DNA of 15,278 nt, taken from NCBI GenBank assembly GCA_938091145.1, contig CALKMS010000151.1, positions 1-15,278 of the forward strand, in the 5' to 3' direction. The notes under the pieces were generated by a model. It was not told the origin of the DNA and did not search any database. It saw only the letters and a program-made list of their open reading frames with translations. The translations under genes and the position numbers were made by a program. This DNA is from an uncultured bacterium. GTDB taxonomy: Bacteria; Actinomycetota; Aquicultoria; SKW223; CALKMS01. Below are positions 1 to 7,581 of the stretch, one piece after another. Position 1 is the stretch's first letter, and every line of letters begins with the position of its first letter.

Positions 1-20
1 TAACTGAGTTTAAGTTTATT

Positions 21-26
21 TATAAT
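21..26 (+). promoter_or_regulatory. Possible -10 element for the MEMO/AMMECR1 gene
   Basis: A perfect TATAAT lies about 28 bases before the preferred start codon at 54. A matching -35 box would fall at or beyond the left edge of the window and cannot be checked. Confidence 0.35.
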
Positions 27-53
27 TTTAATAGTAAGAAGTGGGGGTTGAAG

Positions 54-1475
54 GTGGAGAAGTCTTTTTACGAAAGACCACCGGTTGCTGCTCGCATTGG
101 CTTTTATCCTCTCGATCGAAACAATCTTTTGCATCAGTTGAATCAACTATTTTCTTCGACCATTGAAAGTAAAATCGAAGGTTCAATCAAGGTTTTAGTA
201 GTTCCCCACGCTGGTTATCCATATTCTGGGGAGGTAGCGGCAAATGCTTTCGCTTTGATCAGGGGAAAAGAAATTCCACTGGTTATTCTTGTAGGGGCGG
301 CTCATCGGGCTTTTGTTAGGGGAGCTGCTGTTGACCGTGTCGATTATTATTTGACACCTCTTGGCAAAGTGAAGGTTAACAAGCAAATAGCTCAAAAGCT
401 TGTGGATTTTGGCTCTTTTATTTATTTTGATTCAACCGCTCACGCTCAGGAGCACTCGATTGAAGTGCAGCTTCCTTTTTTGCAGTTGGCATTAAAAAGT
501 TTTGAGATTGTTCCTGTTGTGGTAGGTGATTATTCTTTAACATATGTTTCGGATCTCACGAGAGCTTTAGTAAAGATCATGTCAGAGTGTGAATCTATTC
601 TTGTTGCTTCCTCTGATCTTTCTCATTATCACCCATACGAAACGGCAAAAGAGATGGATTTAAAAGTTTTGGAGTTGATTAAAGAGTTTGATCAGTTAAC
701 ACTTTACAAAAAACTTAATGCCGGAGAGGTTGAACTTTGTGGAGCCGGCGCCGTTTTAGTCGCGATGGATACGGCCAAGAAGCTTGGAGCTAAAGAGGTT
801 ACAGTTTTGAAGTACCAAAATTCGGGCGATGTTACTGGCGATAAAACTGCAGTTGTAGGATATGCTGCTATTTGTTTTAGCAGTCAGAGTGTTTTTTTGA
901 ACCGTAAAAAATCGCTAAAAAGCGAAAAATGGCTTCCGAAAGAGGCAGAAAAAGAGCTTTTAACTATTGCCCGTCGAACTTTGGAAACTTATCTTGAGAC
1001 CAAAAAAATACCGTCTTTTAAAGTGAAGAATGAGATATTGAACAAAAGATTCGGAGCTTTTGTTACATTAAAGAAAGGCGGAAAGCTGAGGGGGTGTATT
1101 GGCCAAATTGATCCAGTTGAACCATTATCTGAGGTCGTTCCAAAAATGGCTATCGCATCAGCCTTGAATGATCCTCGCTTTCCTTCTCTAACCCTCGACG
1201 AACTTGATGAAGTCAAAATTGAAATATCGGTTCTTTCACCTTTCAAAAAGGTTGACTCAATTGAGGAAATTGAAGTAGGCCGTGATGGTTTGTTTGTTTG
1301 CCATGGACCTTGGAGTGGGTTGCTGCTGCCTCAAGTTGCAACAGAGTATGGATGGACCCGGGAAGAGTTTCTACAGCAAACTTGTTTGAAAGCTGGCTTA
1401 GAGGCGGATTCTTGGAAGAAAAAAGATTGCAAGATCTTTCGTTTTTCAGCTCAAGTTTTTGGTGAAGAACAATAA
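54..1475 (+). CDS. AmmeMemoRadiSam proteins B and A fused (MEMO1-like + AMMECR1)
   Basis: Two-domain protein. Numbering is from the TTG at 48. Residues about 8-285 are a MEMO1-like domain (fold of class III extradiol dioxygenases): RPP near the N-terminus, PHAGYPYSG with H54, H86, EHSIEVQLPFL with H136, SSDLSHYHPY at 188-197, C231 and GDVTGDKT. H54, H86 and C231 correspond to the metal ligands described for human MEMO1. Residues about 296-475 are an AMMECR1 domain with its signature LRGCIG at 348-352. Prokaryotes usually encode the two as separate proteins beside a radical SAM protein; no radical SAM gene is visible here. The family's biochemical role is unsettled. GTG at 54 is preferred because GGGGG (43-47) sits 6 bases before it; the TTG at 48 directly abuts that purine run. 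The two residues at issue do not affect the domains. Confidence 0.9.
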   Translation: MEKSFYERPPVAARIGFYPLDRNNLLHQLNQLFSSTIESKIEGSIKVLVVPHAGYPYSGEVAANAFALIRGKEIPLVILVGAAHRAFVRGAAVDRVDYYLTPLGKVKVNKQIAQKLVDFGSFIYFDSTAHAQEHSIEVQLPFLQLALKSFEIVPVVVGDYSLTYVSDLTRALVKIMSECESILVASSDLSHYHPYETAKEMDLKVLELIKEFDQLTLYKKLNAGEVELCGAGAVLVAMDTAKKLGAKEVTVLKYQNSGDVTGDKTAVVGYAAICFSSQSVFLNRKKSLKSEKWLPKEAEKELLTIARRTLETYLETKKIPSFKVKNEILNKRFGAFVTLKKGGKLRGCIGQIDPVEPLSEVVPKMAIASALNDPRFPSLTLDELDEVKIEISVLSPFKKVDSIEEIEVGRDGLFVCHGPWSGLLLPQVATEYGWTREEFLQQTCLKAGLEADSWKKKDCKIFRFSAQVFGEEQ

Positions 1476-1691
1476 AAAGTCAGGCTCTTTGACGGAGGGC
1501 ACGGTAAGCAGCAAGGAAGGGTAAGTTGTTTTGTTTCAATTTTTTTATCGGTATTTTGGCTTTAGTTGCTTAAAATGCAGGTTTAGATTGGTTTATTACA
1601 CTTATTCTCAGATTGACTGCTTCGGTTAAATAGGTGGAAAAAAAAGTTAAGTAAGGATAAAATTTAAAATTATTAAACACCTAACTAAAGA

Positions 1692-1767
1692 GGGCCCGTA
1701 GCTCAATTGGCAGAGCAGCGGACTCATAATCCGTTGGTTCAAGGTTCAAGTCCTTGCGGGCCCACCA
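1692..1767 (+). tRNA. tRNA with CAT anticodon (elongator Met or Ile2)
   Basis: A complete cloverleaf is readable: acceptor GGGCCCG pairs with CGGGCCC (1757-1763), D arm GCTC/GAGC, anticodon stem GCGGA/TCCGT with loop CTCATAA, T arm CAAGG/CCTTG with TTCAAGT, discriminator A and encoded CCA (1765-1767). The anticodon is CAT. A G1-C72 pair excludes the usual bacterial initiator. The body (CTCATAAT, TTGGTT, TTCAAGTCC) resembles the Ile2 tRNA whose C34 becomes lysidine, but elongator Met cannot be excluded by eye. No convincing promoter was found in 1476-1691. Confidence 0.96.
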
Positions 1768-1819
1768 ATTTGGGTCTGTGTATGGAATGTTTGATAACTG
1801 TTAGCGGGAGTAAAAAATG

Positions 1820-1856
1820 AACCGGCTACACTCTTAAGAGAATAGCCGGTTTTTTT
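1820..1856. terminator. Rho-independent terminator, probably bidirectional
   Basis: AACCGGCTA (1820-1828) pairs perfectly with TAGCCGGTT (1843-1851). The loop itself contains the palindrome CTCTTAAGAG. On the + strand the stem runs into seven T (1850-1856), 53 bases after the tRNA. On the - strand the stem is followed by TTCATTTTTT, so it can also stop the convergent molybdoenzyme operon. Confidence 0.85.
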
Positions 1857-1860
1857 ACAG

Positions 1861-1893
1861 GCGGGTTGTGCGCAGCAGATGCGAATTACCCGC
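1861..1893. other. Nested hairpin next to the terminator
   Basis: GCGGGT (1861-1866) pairs with ACCCGC (1888-1893). Inside it, after symmetric 4-base internal loops, CGCA (1871-1874) pairs with TGCG (1880-1883) around a 5-base loop. There is no T run on either side, so it is not itself a classical terminator. It lies 38 bases beyond the stop codon of the cytochrome b gene and may protect the 3' end of that mRNA. Function is not known. Confidence 0.55.
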
Positions 1894-1931
1894 GAAAGGG
1901 CGACTAAGGAGAAACTTATAAACTTACATGA

Positions 1932-2606
1932 TTAATTATAGTCTCTAACTTGCCTCTTCATTTCCTCTGCCCACTGAGGCCAGTGATAAAAAGCCTCTTC
2001 TTCGCTGACAGTGCCATCTCCAAATATAAAGCGCCAAGCACCTCTATAAGGTTGAAAAATACCTAAACCCAGATATATATGGCCAAGCAGCATTATCCCC
2101 AGACCAATCATAGACACATCGTGAATGATAAGCGACCAACGCCATAAAGCCGTTGAGAACATTGCGTAATCTCGGTGCCCCCACAAAACAATGCCTGTCA
2201 GAGCGATCAAAATGGCAAAGGTAAGAATCAACCAAGCGGCGAATTTCTGGCCTGGTTTATACTTCCCCTTAAAATCAGGCATTTTGGTATTAGCTTTGAA
2301 CAGATAAACGGGGAACTTAAGCATCCAGGCAGTATCATTTTTGCCCCAAGAAAAGATTTCAGCCAGAAAGTGTGTAAATCCCTTAAAGTTAAAAATTATT
2401 ACTACCAATGGAATCAAAATGAAAGCCACAGCACTTGCACGGTGTAAAAGCCTAGAAACCTCGAAGCCACCGATGGCTTTAGCCAAGAAATTCATCCCTG
2501 GAGCATAAAGCGCTAAACCTGTGTAAAAGAGAACCAAGGTTGATATGGTGTGCGTCCAGTGAACGAATCTCTTTAATGCACTATTGCGGACATATCTTGC
2601 CATCAT
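1932..2606 (-). CDS. Formate dehydrogenase gamma-type di-heme cytochrome b subunit
   Basis: Integral membrane subunit (224 residues) expected to pass electrons between the quinone pool and the iron-sulfur subunit. Four hydrophobic segments lie at about 20-40, 57-74, 123-143 and 160-182. Candidate heme-b ligands match the FdnI pattern: RFVHW (H16), LLHRAS (H55), H162 and GHIYLG (H176). A KPGQKF motif precedes the third helix, as in FdnI. PhsC of Salmonella thiosulfate reductase belongs to the same cytochrome family, so the fold does not decide the substrate. Its start overlaps the stop of the ferredoxin subunit by four bases (ATGA) and has AAGGAGG upstream. It is the last gene of the operon. 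Confidence 0.86.
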   Translation of the reverse strand: MMARYVRNSALKRFVHWTHTISTLVLFYTGLALYAPGMNFLAKAIGGFEVSRLLHRASAVAFILIPLVVIIFNFKGFTHFLAEIFSWGKNDTAWMLKFPVYLFKANTKMPDFKGKYKPGQKFAAWLILTFAILIALTGIVLWGHRDYAMFSTALWRWSLIIHDVSMIGLGIMLLGHIYLGLGIFQPYRGAWRFIFGDGTVSEEEAFYHWPQWAEEMKRQVRDYN

Positions 2607-3346
2607 TCTTCCCCTCCTTCCTTAGAGTGTGGTTGGTAACCCAAGTTAGCCAAGAAGCTAACAGCTAGTCCAGCTAATGTAAGGCCACCAGCAATCGCGC
2701 CCAGTGGTTTAATAATTTGCTGCCAGGCAGCGATGCTGTTGGGATAGATAGGCTCTTCGGGTAGACCGTATGAGGATGGTTTATCGGTGAGAATATAAAT
2801 TACTCCTTGCCCGCCCAACTCTCTTTCTCCATAAAGAGTTGCAGTTAGCTTTCCCTTAGCTTTTAGAGCCTGTAACCTATCTTTTGCCTTGTTGAGCATC
2901 TCGTCTCTATCACCAAATAAAAGAGCGCTCTGGGGGCACTTAGTTACACAAATCGGTTCCAATCCCTTGCTTAGCCGCTGCGCACAAAAGTTACACTTGT
3001 TCGCTTTCTGGCTTTCTTTCTCTAAAAATCTTGCTTGATATGGACAAGCATTGACACAGTAACCGCATCCTATACACCTTTCCTTGTCAATTACAACAAC
3101 GCCATCTTTTCTTTGGTAAGTTGCTCCGGTGGGGCATACATCAACGCAAATTGCTTCCTTGCAGTGAAGACAGGCTGCTTTCCGAATGAGCAAAGAAACA
3201 TCCGGGAATGAACCACTCACGCTCTCTTTAATCACGGTTCGGGAACCTTCAAATGGAACCTCATTTTCTCGCCTGCACTCGATGGTACAAGCATTACAGC
3301 CGATACAGCGTTCGGTGTCCACAACCATCGCTAATTTTTTAGACAC
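2603..3346 (-). CDS. Four-cluster [4Fe-4S] ferredoxin subunit with C-terminal membrane anchor
   Basis: Electron-transfer (beta) subunit of the molybdoenzyme. Sixteen cysteines form four ferredoxin-type groups: CIGCNACTIEC, CLHCKEAICVDVCP, CIGCGYCVNACP, and CNFC with CVTKCP, enough for four [4Fe-4S] clusters in a wire. A hydrophobic segment near the C-terminus (GAIAGGLTLAGLAVSFLANLG) resembles the membrane anchor of FdnH and is absent from the shorter PhsB type. The GTG at 3346 is preferred: AAGGAGGT (3363-3356) lies 10 bases upstream and the protein then begins VSKKLAMVVD, as is usual for the family. The open frame also has GTG at 3370 and ATG at 3367, but these lie within or before that ribosome site. 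Confidence 0.9.
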   Translation of the reverse strand: MSKKLAMVVDTERCIGCNACTIECRRENEVPFEGSRTVIKESVSGSFPDVSLLIRKAACLHCKEAICVDVCPTGATYQRKDGVVVIDKERCIGCGYCVNACPYQARFLEKESQKANKCNFCAQRLSKGLEPICVTKCPQSALLFGDRDEMLNKAKDRLQALKAKGKLTATLYGERELGGQGVIYILTDKPSSYGLPEEPIYPNSIAAWQQIIKPLGAIAGGLTLAGLAVSFLANLGYQPHSKEGGEE

Positions 3347-3353
3347 CCTGAAT

Positions 3354-4007
3354 CTACCTCCTTCCATCACCTAAAGTTTCAATTTCTGCGGACAAAAAAA
3401 CACGACCAAAACGGGCAAAAATACGATAGAAATCAAGTTTTGTTTCTTTCTCCACCTGCTCAAAAAAACCCGGTGCCCACTTCAACAAGTGGTCGCGCAG
3501 AAACGATTTTTGTTTTTCCCGGTAAAATCGCTTTTCATCCTCGCTAACCGCTTCAAGTTCATTAGAAGCGAGATAAGCCATAAATTCTAACTCTACTGCA
3601 ATGTGATCCGGTATAGTGTTCTTATCATTTGTCCTTAAGAATTCAAGCCCTGCTTCCCTATAACATTTCAGCACTTCGAGAGTGCTTTTACCCCAGAGCA
3701 ATCCCTCTTCGTCTGTGTAGACTGATTCGTAGGGAGGAAGAGGGACCTTTGGGAAAGCACTTCTGAAAAGTCGTGTATATTCGCACTGCACTTCTTCTAA
3801 ATATCCTTCTTTGTTATTTTGAGAAACTATGTCGCGTCCTATACTCGAGAGTCCCAGCTCTTTGAGCAGAACACCTATCACATCCCAGTTCAATTCGAGT
3901 GTCTCCGCCTCCGGGTAGGTAAAAACCTTGGACAACAAATTGTAAGAGAAAATTCGCCCTTTGGTTTCCATATCTACGCTTCGAAAGGCTTCTGAAGCAA
4001 CCGTCAT
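3354..4007 (-). CDS. TorD/DmsD-family molybdoenzyme chaperone
   Basis: Cytoplasmic redox-enzyme maturation protein (217 residues). Family members bind the twin-arginine leader of a molybdoenzyme and hold it until the cofactor is inserted. Family marks visible are EYTRLF, the PPYESVY segment and DHIAVELEFMAYL. The predicted protein is mostly helical and has no cysteine cluster. Its ATG overlaps the stop of the catalytic subunit (ATGA, 4004-4007), so translation is probably coupled. Its last codons carry the ribosome site of the next gene. The likely client is the adjacent twin-arginine protein. A position between the catalytic and iron-sulfur genes is less usual than one at the end of such operons. 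Confidence 0.85.
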   Translation of the reverse strand: MTVASEAFRSVDMETKGRIFSYNLLSKVFTYPEAETLELNWDVIGVLLKELGLSSIGRDIVSQNNKEGYLEEVQCEYTRLFRSAFPKVPLPPYESVYTDEEGLLWGKSTLEVLKCYREAGLEFLRTNDKNTIPDHIAVELEFMAYLASNELEAVSEDEKRFYREKQKSFLRDHLLKWAPGFFEQVEKETKLDFYRIFARFGRVFLSAEIETLGDGRR

Positions 4008-6286
4008 TCTGCCTTCTTTACCTTGACGACAACATCGACAAGAGCAGAACTGCAGGACGGATCTTTTAACTTGAGCTTCTCTTCTGCCTTCCAGTTTGGC
4101 ATAACCTCACCGTCATTAACTCCTCGGTTGTAAGCAACTGAGAGTCCTTTACTCCAATGCCCGTAACCGTGTTCGGTCATCACACAATCGGGTCTGATGC
4201 CTTCATACAGCTTAGCCTTGAGCACAATAGAACCGTATTCAGAGGAAAGCTTTACTTTGTCTCCGTCTTTGATGCCCAGCTTGTTAGCGGACTTGGGGTT
4301 AATCCAGCAGTAATTCTCAGGCTGCAACCGACTTAACAATGGGTCATTGATGAGCACCGGATTACCCATTCTATACCAGGCAAGGTGGTTGGTCAGGTAG
4401 TAAAACTCGTTATCCGCCTTCGGCCTTTCTTTCTTGTCTGCCCATATGGGCAAGGGGTCGTAACCTTTTTGAGCCAGCCAATTGGAGTATAGCTCTATTT
4501 TCTTGGAAGGAGTAACGAACTCTTTCTTGGGTTTAAATGACTCCGGAGTGCCCCATATTCCATTGGGTGAGTTTTTTATGTCGTCAAGAGTAATACCAAG
4601 CGAATCCAGTTTAGCTTTGGAAAAGGCTTTCCAGTCTACGACAAACTGGCTCAAACCCTTAGCTTTAAGAATCTCGTTAAATGACTCGTTAAGTTTCTTG
4701 ACATTGTGGACCGGCTCAATTCCTTCCTTATAGACTATATGCGGATACCAGGCAGAATAGTCCCGCACCGCATAACCAGGTCCGCCTTCGAGATAAAGAT
4801 AGCCAGGAAGCACAACATCTGCTAACTGAGCCATCTCTGAAGGAAAGACGTCGAAAACTACGACAAAATCTAGCGTCTTAATAGCTTCAATCATCCTATC
4901 GGGATTGGGGAAAGAAGTAATATTGTACTTATGAACCACCAAAGCCTTGGTAGGGTATGGTTTTTGGCTAAGGATACCTTCCGCTAAGTTCGAAAACGAA
5001 GCCTTTTTGAAAGGCTCTGCAAGAGGCCACTTGTCAAGCCCATCAACTCTTTCCTTGGTTCTGGGTTTTGGATAGTCAAACTTAAAGACATCATCAAATT
5101 TAGGCATGTCTGGTTTTCGAGGCATGAGATGGCCGCCTTCCTGGTCAATCGAGCCAACCAGTGCGTTCAAGATAAAGGCGCAACGGGCAAGATGGAAGCT
5201 ATTTGTATAGATTGGTCCCGTGGCGTCTCGCTTATGAAGCGCTACCACCGCTAGACGGGTGGTAGCGAACTCTTTCGCAATCCTTTTTATTTTATCCGCC
5301 GGGATTTCGCAAATATCTTGAGCCCACTCGGGCGTATATTTTTGGATATGAGCTTTTAATTTATCAAATCCGAAAGTACATTCAGCAACATATTGAGCAT
5401 CGTAGAGATTTTCATTGATGATTACATTGATCATAGCCAGAGCGAAAGCCAGGTCTGTGCCAGGTTTAATAGGTATCCACTCATCAGCTTTGGCTGCAGT
5501 GATAGAGAGACGGGGATCGAGGATGACGATCTTAGCTCCTTTATCTTTTGCTTCCTGAAACTGGCGGGCATAGACCCTCTTTGACTTGCCTAACTGGTCA
5601 TAACCAAATCCCAAAATATATTTAGCGTTTTTATAGTCCCAGACCCAAGACTTGCCCTTTTTCTTTTGCTCGGGGTCGAATTTATAGGTCAGAGAACCAG
5701 CTACTTCGCTACTCAAATAGCAGGTATCCACGTGACAGACATGATTCGGCGTTCCGATAGCCTTTACAAAATGGGTCTGTTCTTCCTTGGGTCGCATGAG
5801 GCAAACTATCGATTCTGGGCCATACTTCTCACTAATCTCCTTTAATTTCTTCCCCACCATTTGGTAGGCTTCTTCCCAGGAGACCTCCTTCCACTTAGGA
5901 TCTACTCCTATACCCCTCTCGGGATTTGTTCGCATAAGAGGCCCTTTTATCCGGTTTGGATCATAGAGGGAGCGATATCCGGAAAGTCCCTTTACACAAA
6001 GCTTACCGTCGCCTGCTAGATCACCTGGCATGCCCTCAAGCTCGACCACTTTTCCATCAACAACAGTCGCCCGGACCATGCACTCAGAATCACATATTCC
6101 ACAGACTGTTTGAAACGTCTTTGTCTCACCTAGCTTTTTCGCCTTAGCCGTTGCAGAGGGAACAAGATAACGCGATTTGATGCCCTGAGATAATGATAAT
6201 GCCGCTGCACTTGCCCCTATGAGTTTGAGAAACCTTCTCCTTGTAATAACCACCTCACCTTTATTCTTTCCTTGCTTGACACCCAT
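4004..6286 (-). CDS. Twin-arginine-exported molybdopterin oxidoreductase, thiosulfate/polysulfide reductase-like
   Basis: Catalytic subunit (760 residues) of a membrane-bound, quinone-linked molybdenum or tungsten enzyme. The leader has TRRRFLK (15-21) followed by a hydrophobic stretch, predicting Tat export. C62, C65, C69 and C97 form the N-terminal [4Fe-4S] site. GTPNHVCHVDTC places a likely metal ligand at C189. ILDPRLSITAAKADEWIPI, GSIDQEGG and the C-terminal dinucleotide-binding domain (about 630-745) fit the PsrA/PhsA branch, and the length is close to PhsA (about 758). It is unlikely to be formate dehydrogenase: there is no Sec/Cys-His pair (C189 is followed by Tyr) and no selenocysteine codon. 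Tetrathionate or arsenate-type substrates remain possible. GAGGTGGTG lies 8 bases before the ATG. The substrate is inferred, not shown. Confidence 0.88.
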   Translation of the reverse strand: MGVKQGKNKGEVVITRRRFLKLIGASAAALSLSQGIKSRYLVPSATAKAKKLGETKTFQTVCGICDSECMVRATVVDGKVVELEGMPGDLAGDGKLCVKGLSGYRSLYDPNRIKGPLMRTNPERGIGVDPKWKEVSWEEAYQMVGKKLKEISEKYGPESIVCLMRPKEEQTHFVKAIGTPNHVCHVDTCYLSSEVAGSLTYKFDPEQKKKGKSWVWDYKNAKYILGFGYDQLGKSKRVYARQFQEAKDKGAKIVILDPRLSITAAKADEWIPIKPGTDLAFALAMINVIINENLYDAQYVAECTFGFDKLKAHIQKYTPEWAQDICEIPADKIKRIAKEFATTRLAVVALHKRDATGPIYTNSFHLARCAFILNALVGSIDQEGGHLMPRKPDMPKFDDVFKFDYPKPRTKERVDGLDKWPLAEPFKKASFSNLAEGILSQKPYPTKALVVHKYNITSFPNPDRMIEAIKTLDFVVVFDVFPSEMAQLADVVLPGYLYLEGGPGYAVRDYSAWYPHIVYKEGIEPVHNVKKLNESFNEILKAKGLSQFVVDWKAFSKAKLDSLGITLDDIKNSPNGIWGTPESFKPKKEFVTPSKKIELYSNWLAQKGYDPLPIWADKKERPKADNEFYYLTNHLAWYRMGNPVLINDPLLSRLQPENYCWINPKSANKLGIKDGDKVKLSSEYGSIVLKAKLYEGIRPDCVMTEHGYGHWSKGLSVAYNRGVNDGEVMPNWKAEEKLKLKDPSCSSALVDVVVKVKKAE

Positions 6287-6350
6287 TACTTTTCACCACC
6301 TCATTTCCTAATTGATTTGCATTAGTTTCAAAACTGTGTTATAAATTGAA

Positions 6351-6415
6351 AAATGTTACAAATGTTTCATTTGATTGTTGCAATTGTTCCATTTGATTAT
6401 AATAAATGTTACAAA
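6351..6415. promoter_or_regulatory. Operator array between the reductase operon and the LysR gene
   Basis: Two similar dyads lie 22 bp apart centre to centre: CAAATG-TTT-CATTTG (6359-6373, perfect) and CAATTG-TTC-CATTTG (6381-6395, one mismatch between arms). They are framed by two identical copies of AAATGTTACAAA (6351-6362 and 6404-6415) whose starts are 53 bp apart, close to five helical turns. The second dyad fills the spacer of the LysR promoter. A weak - strand promoter (TTGCAA at 6383-6378, TGTAAC at 6360-6355, 17-bp spacer) may serve the reductase operon. The adjacent LysR protein is the obvious candidate binder. Confidence 0.6.
6375..6403 (+). promoter_or_regulatory. Sigma-70-like promoter of the LysR gene
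   Basis: TTGTTG (6375-6380), a 17-bp spacer and a perfect TATAAT (6398-6403) predict a start near 6410 and an mRNA leader of about 80 bases. The spacer coincides with the second dyad, so a bound regulator would block it. This suggests negative autoregulation. Confidence 0.65.
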
Positions 6416-6488
6416 ATAATTTACTGAGCTGGAAACGAATATTATTGATGTGGTGAATTAATTTTATTGCTAACCAAAGGGAGGGGTT

Positions 6489-7427
6489 ATGTATCTTGAT
6501 TACTTTAAAACATTTCTGGCAGTTGCTAACAAAGAAAGTTTTACAAAGGCAGCCCAACATTTATATCTTTCTCAAACGACTGTTTCCTTTCAAATCAAAG
6601 CCTTAGAAGAATACTACGGAGCCAAATTATTTTCGCGCTCAACGACGGGAGTAACACTTACCGAAGCCGGGAAAATACTAGAGAGGCATGTTTCAGAAGT
6701 ATTAAAAAATGATGCTGAGGTTAAAAAAACTTTAGCTTCCATGAAAGAATCAAACGGGGGTCGACTCCTAATAGGAGCATCCCCGACTACCGGTGGGTAC
6801 ATTATGCCCATCTTGATAGACAGTTTTCTTAAAAAACATCCTGTTATTTACCCTGAGACAGTCGTTGCCTGTGGACGAGACCTTGACCGTCTTTTGTTTG
6901 AGGATTACCTGGACATAGTCATTGCAGAACCCTGTTCGTTCAACAAGAAATTTGAATACTATACCCTGGCCAAAGAAAAGTTACTTCTGGTGGTCAATCC
7001 AAAAATTTTTTTGTCTGATAGAAAAAATAGCAGAGTTAAAATGAGAGAGATTCTCGATTTGCCTTTTGTTTTTCGAGGAAAATCATGCTGTACCTACGTA
7101 ACGGTTTGTAGAGCTTTGAGTGCCGCCGGCTTGAGCATAAATGACTTAAGGAAAGTCATAACTATTGATGACCTTCAGGGGTTAAAAACTGCGGTTTTAA
7201 AAGGCGTGGGGGTGACAATTGTTTCAGAATGGGTGGTAGCCAATGAAGTGTCAGAAGGCAAGCTTAGAGCTTTTGAAATTGAAGAGCTATCATTGGTTAG
7301 GGACCGTGCTGCAATAATCAATAAAAAAAGGCTGCCAAACAACGCCATCCAGGCTCTACTAAATTTTCTTTTCTCTAAAGAAACAAAAGCTCTTTTAAGC
7401 TCTCCTCAAAGTTTTGGTAGAATTTAG
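6489..7427 (+). CDS. LysR-family transcriptional regulator
   Basis: DNA-binding regulator of 312 residues, the usual length for the family. Residues 1-60 form the winged helix-turn-helix (SFTKAAQHLYLSQTTVSFQI, then LEEYYGAKLF and LTEAG). Residues about 92-300 form the two-lobed effector domain, with GASPTTGGYIMP at its start. GGGAGG lies just before the ATG. It is divergent from the molybdoenzyme operon and shares a 202-bp control region with it, so it probably regulates that operon and itself. Five cysteines lie in the effector domain (C128, C149, C200, C201, C207), some at or near where family members bind ligand; a thiol, sulfur or redox signal is possible but is only inference. The inducer is unknown. 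Confidence 0.92.
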   Translation: MYLDYFKTFLAVANKESFTKAAQHLYLSQTTVSFQIKALEEYYGAKLFSRSTTGVTLTEAGKILERHVSEVLKNDAEVKKTLASMKESNGGRLLIGASPTTGGYIMPILIDSFLKKHPVIYPETVVACGRDLDRLLFEDYLDIVIAEPCSFNKKFEYYTLAKEKLLLVVNPKIFLSDRKNSRVKMREILDLPFVFRGKSCCTYVTVCRALSAAGLSINDLRKVITIDDLQGLKTAVLKGVGVTIVSEWVVANEVSEGKLRAFEIEELSLVRDRAAIINKKRLPNNAIQALLNFLFSKETKALLSSPQSFGRI

Positions 7428-7473
7428 CTTGGAATCTTCCCTCTTCAAATTCCTTTTTAAAGAGGAGCCTGAC

Positions 7474-7513
7474 ATCTTGTAACTCACTCAATCTTGTAAC
7501 TTACTGAAGTAAG
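7474..7513. repeat. Two-copy 17-bp tandem repeat running into a dyad
   Basis: ATCTTGTAACTCACTCA (7474-7490) is followed directly by ATCTTGTAACTTACTGA (7491-7507), 15 of 17 identical. The end of the second copy starts a perfect dyad, CTTACT-GA-AGTAAG (7500-7513). Function is not known; it may be a protein-binding site or only a small duplication. Confidence 0.6.
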
Positions 7514-7564
7514 AAAATAGAAAACTAAAAGAGAAAATTTAAGTCCTTTACCCATGCCATTTTG

Positions 7565-7581
7565 ACTTTTTTTAAAAAAGT
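7565..7581. repeat. AT-rich perfect inverted repeat
   Basis: ACTTTTTT and AAAAAAGT are separated by one T. As RNA this gives a weak all-AU stem, so it may contribute to 3'-end formation in either direction. It is not a canonical terminator. Confidence 0.4.

Noticed and set aside
1613..1631. TTGACT before the tRNA as a promoter -35 box
   Set aside because: No acceptable -10 hexamer lies 16-18 bases downstream; TTAAAT is only 7 bases away.
4004..6286. Annotation of the molybdoenzyme as formate dehydrogenase because of its FdnH- and FdnI-like partners
   Set aside because: The candidate ligand C189 is followed by Tyr, not the His of formate dehydrogenases. There is no in-frame selenocysteine TGA, and length and motifs fit the PhsA/PsrA branch better.
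7441..7466. CCTCTT/AAGAGG inverted repeat after the LysR gene as its terminator
   Set aside because: The arms are short, the loop is long and no T run follows.
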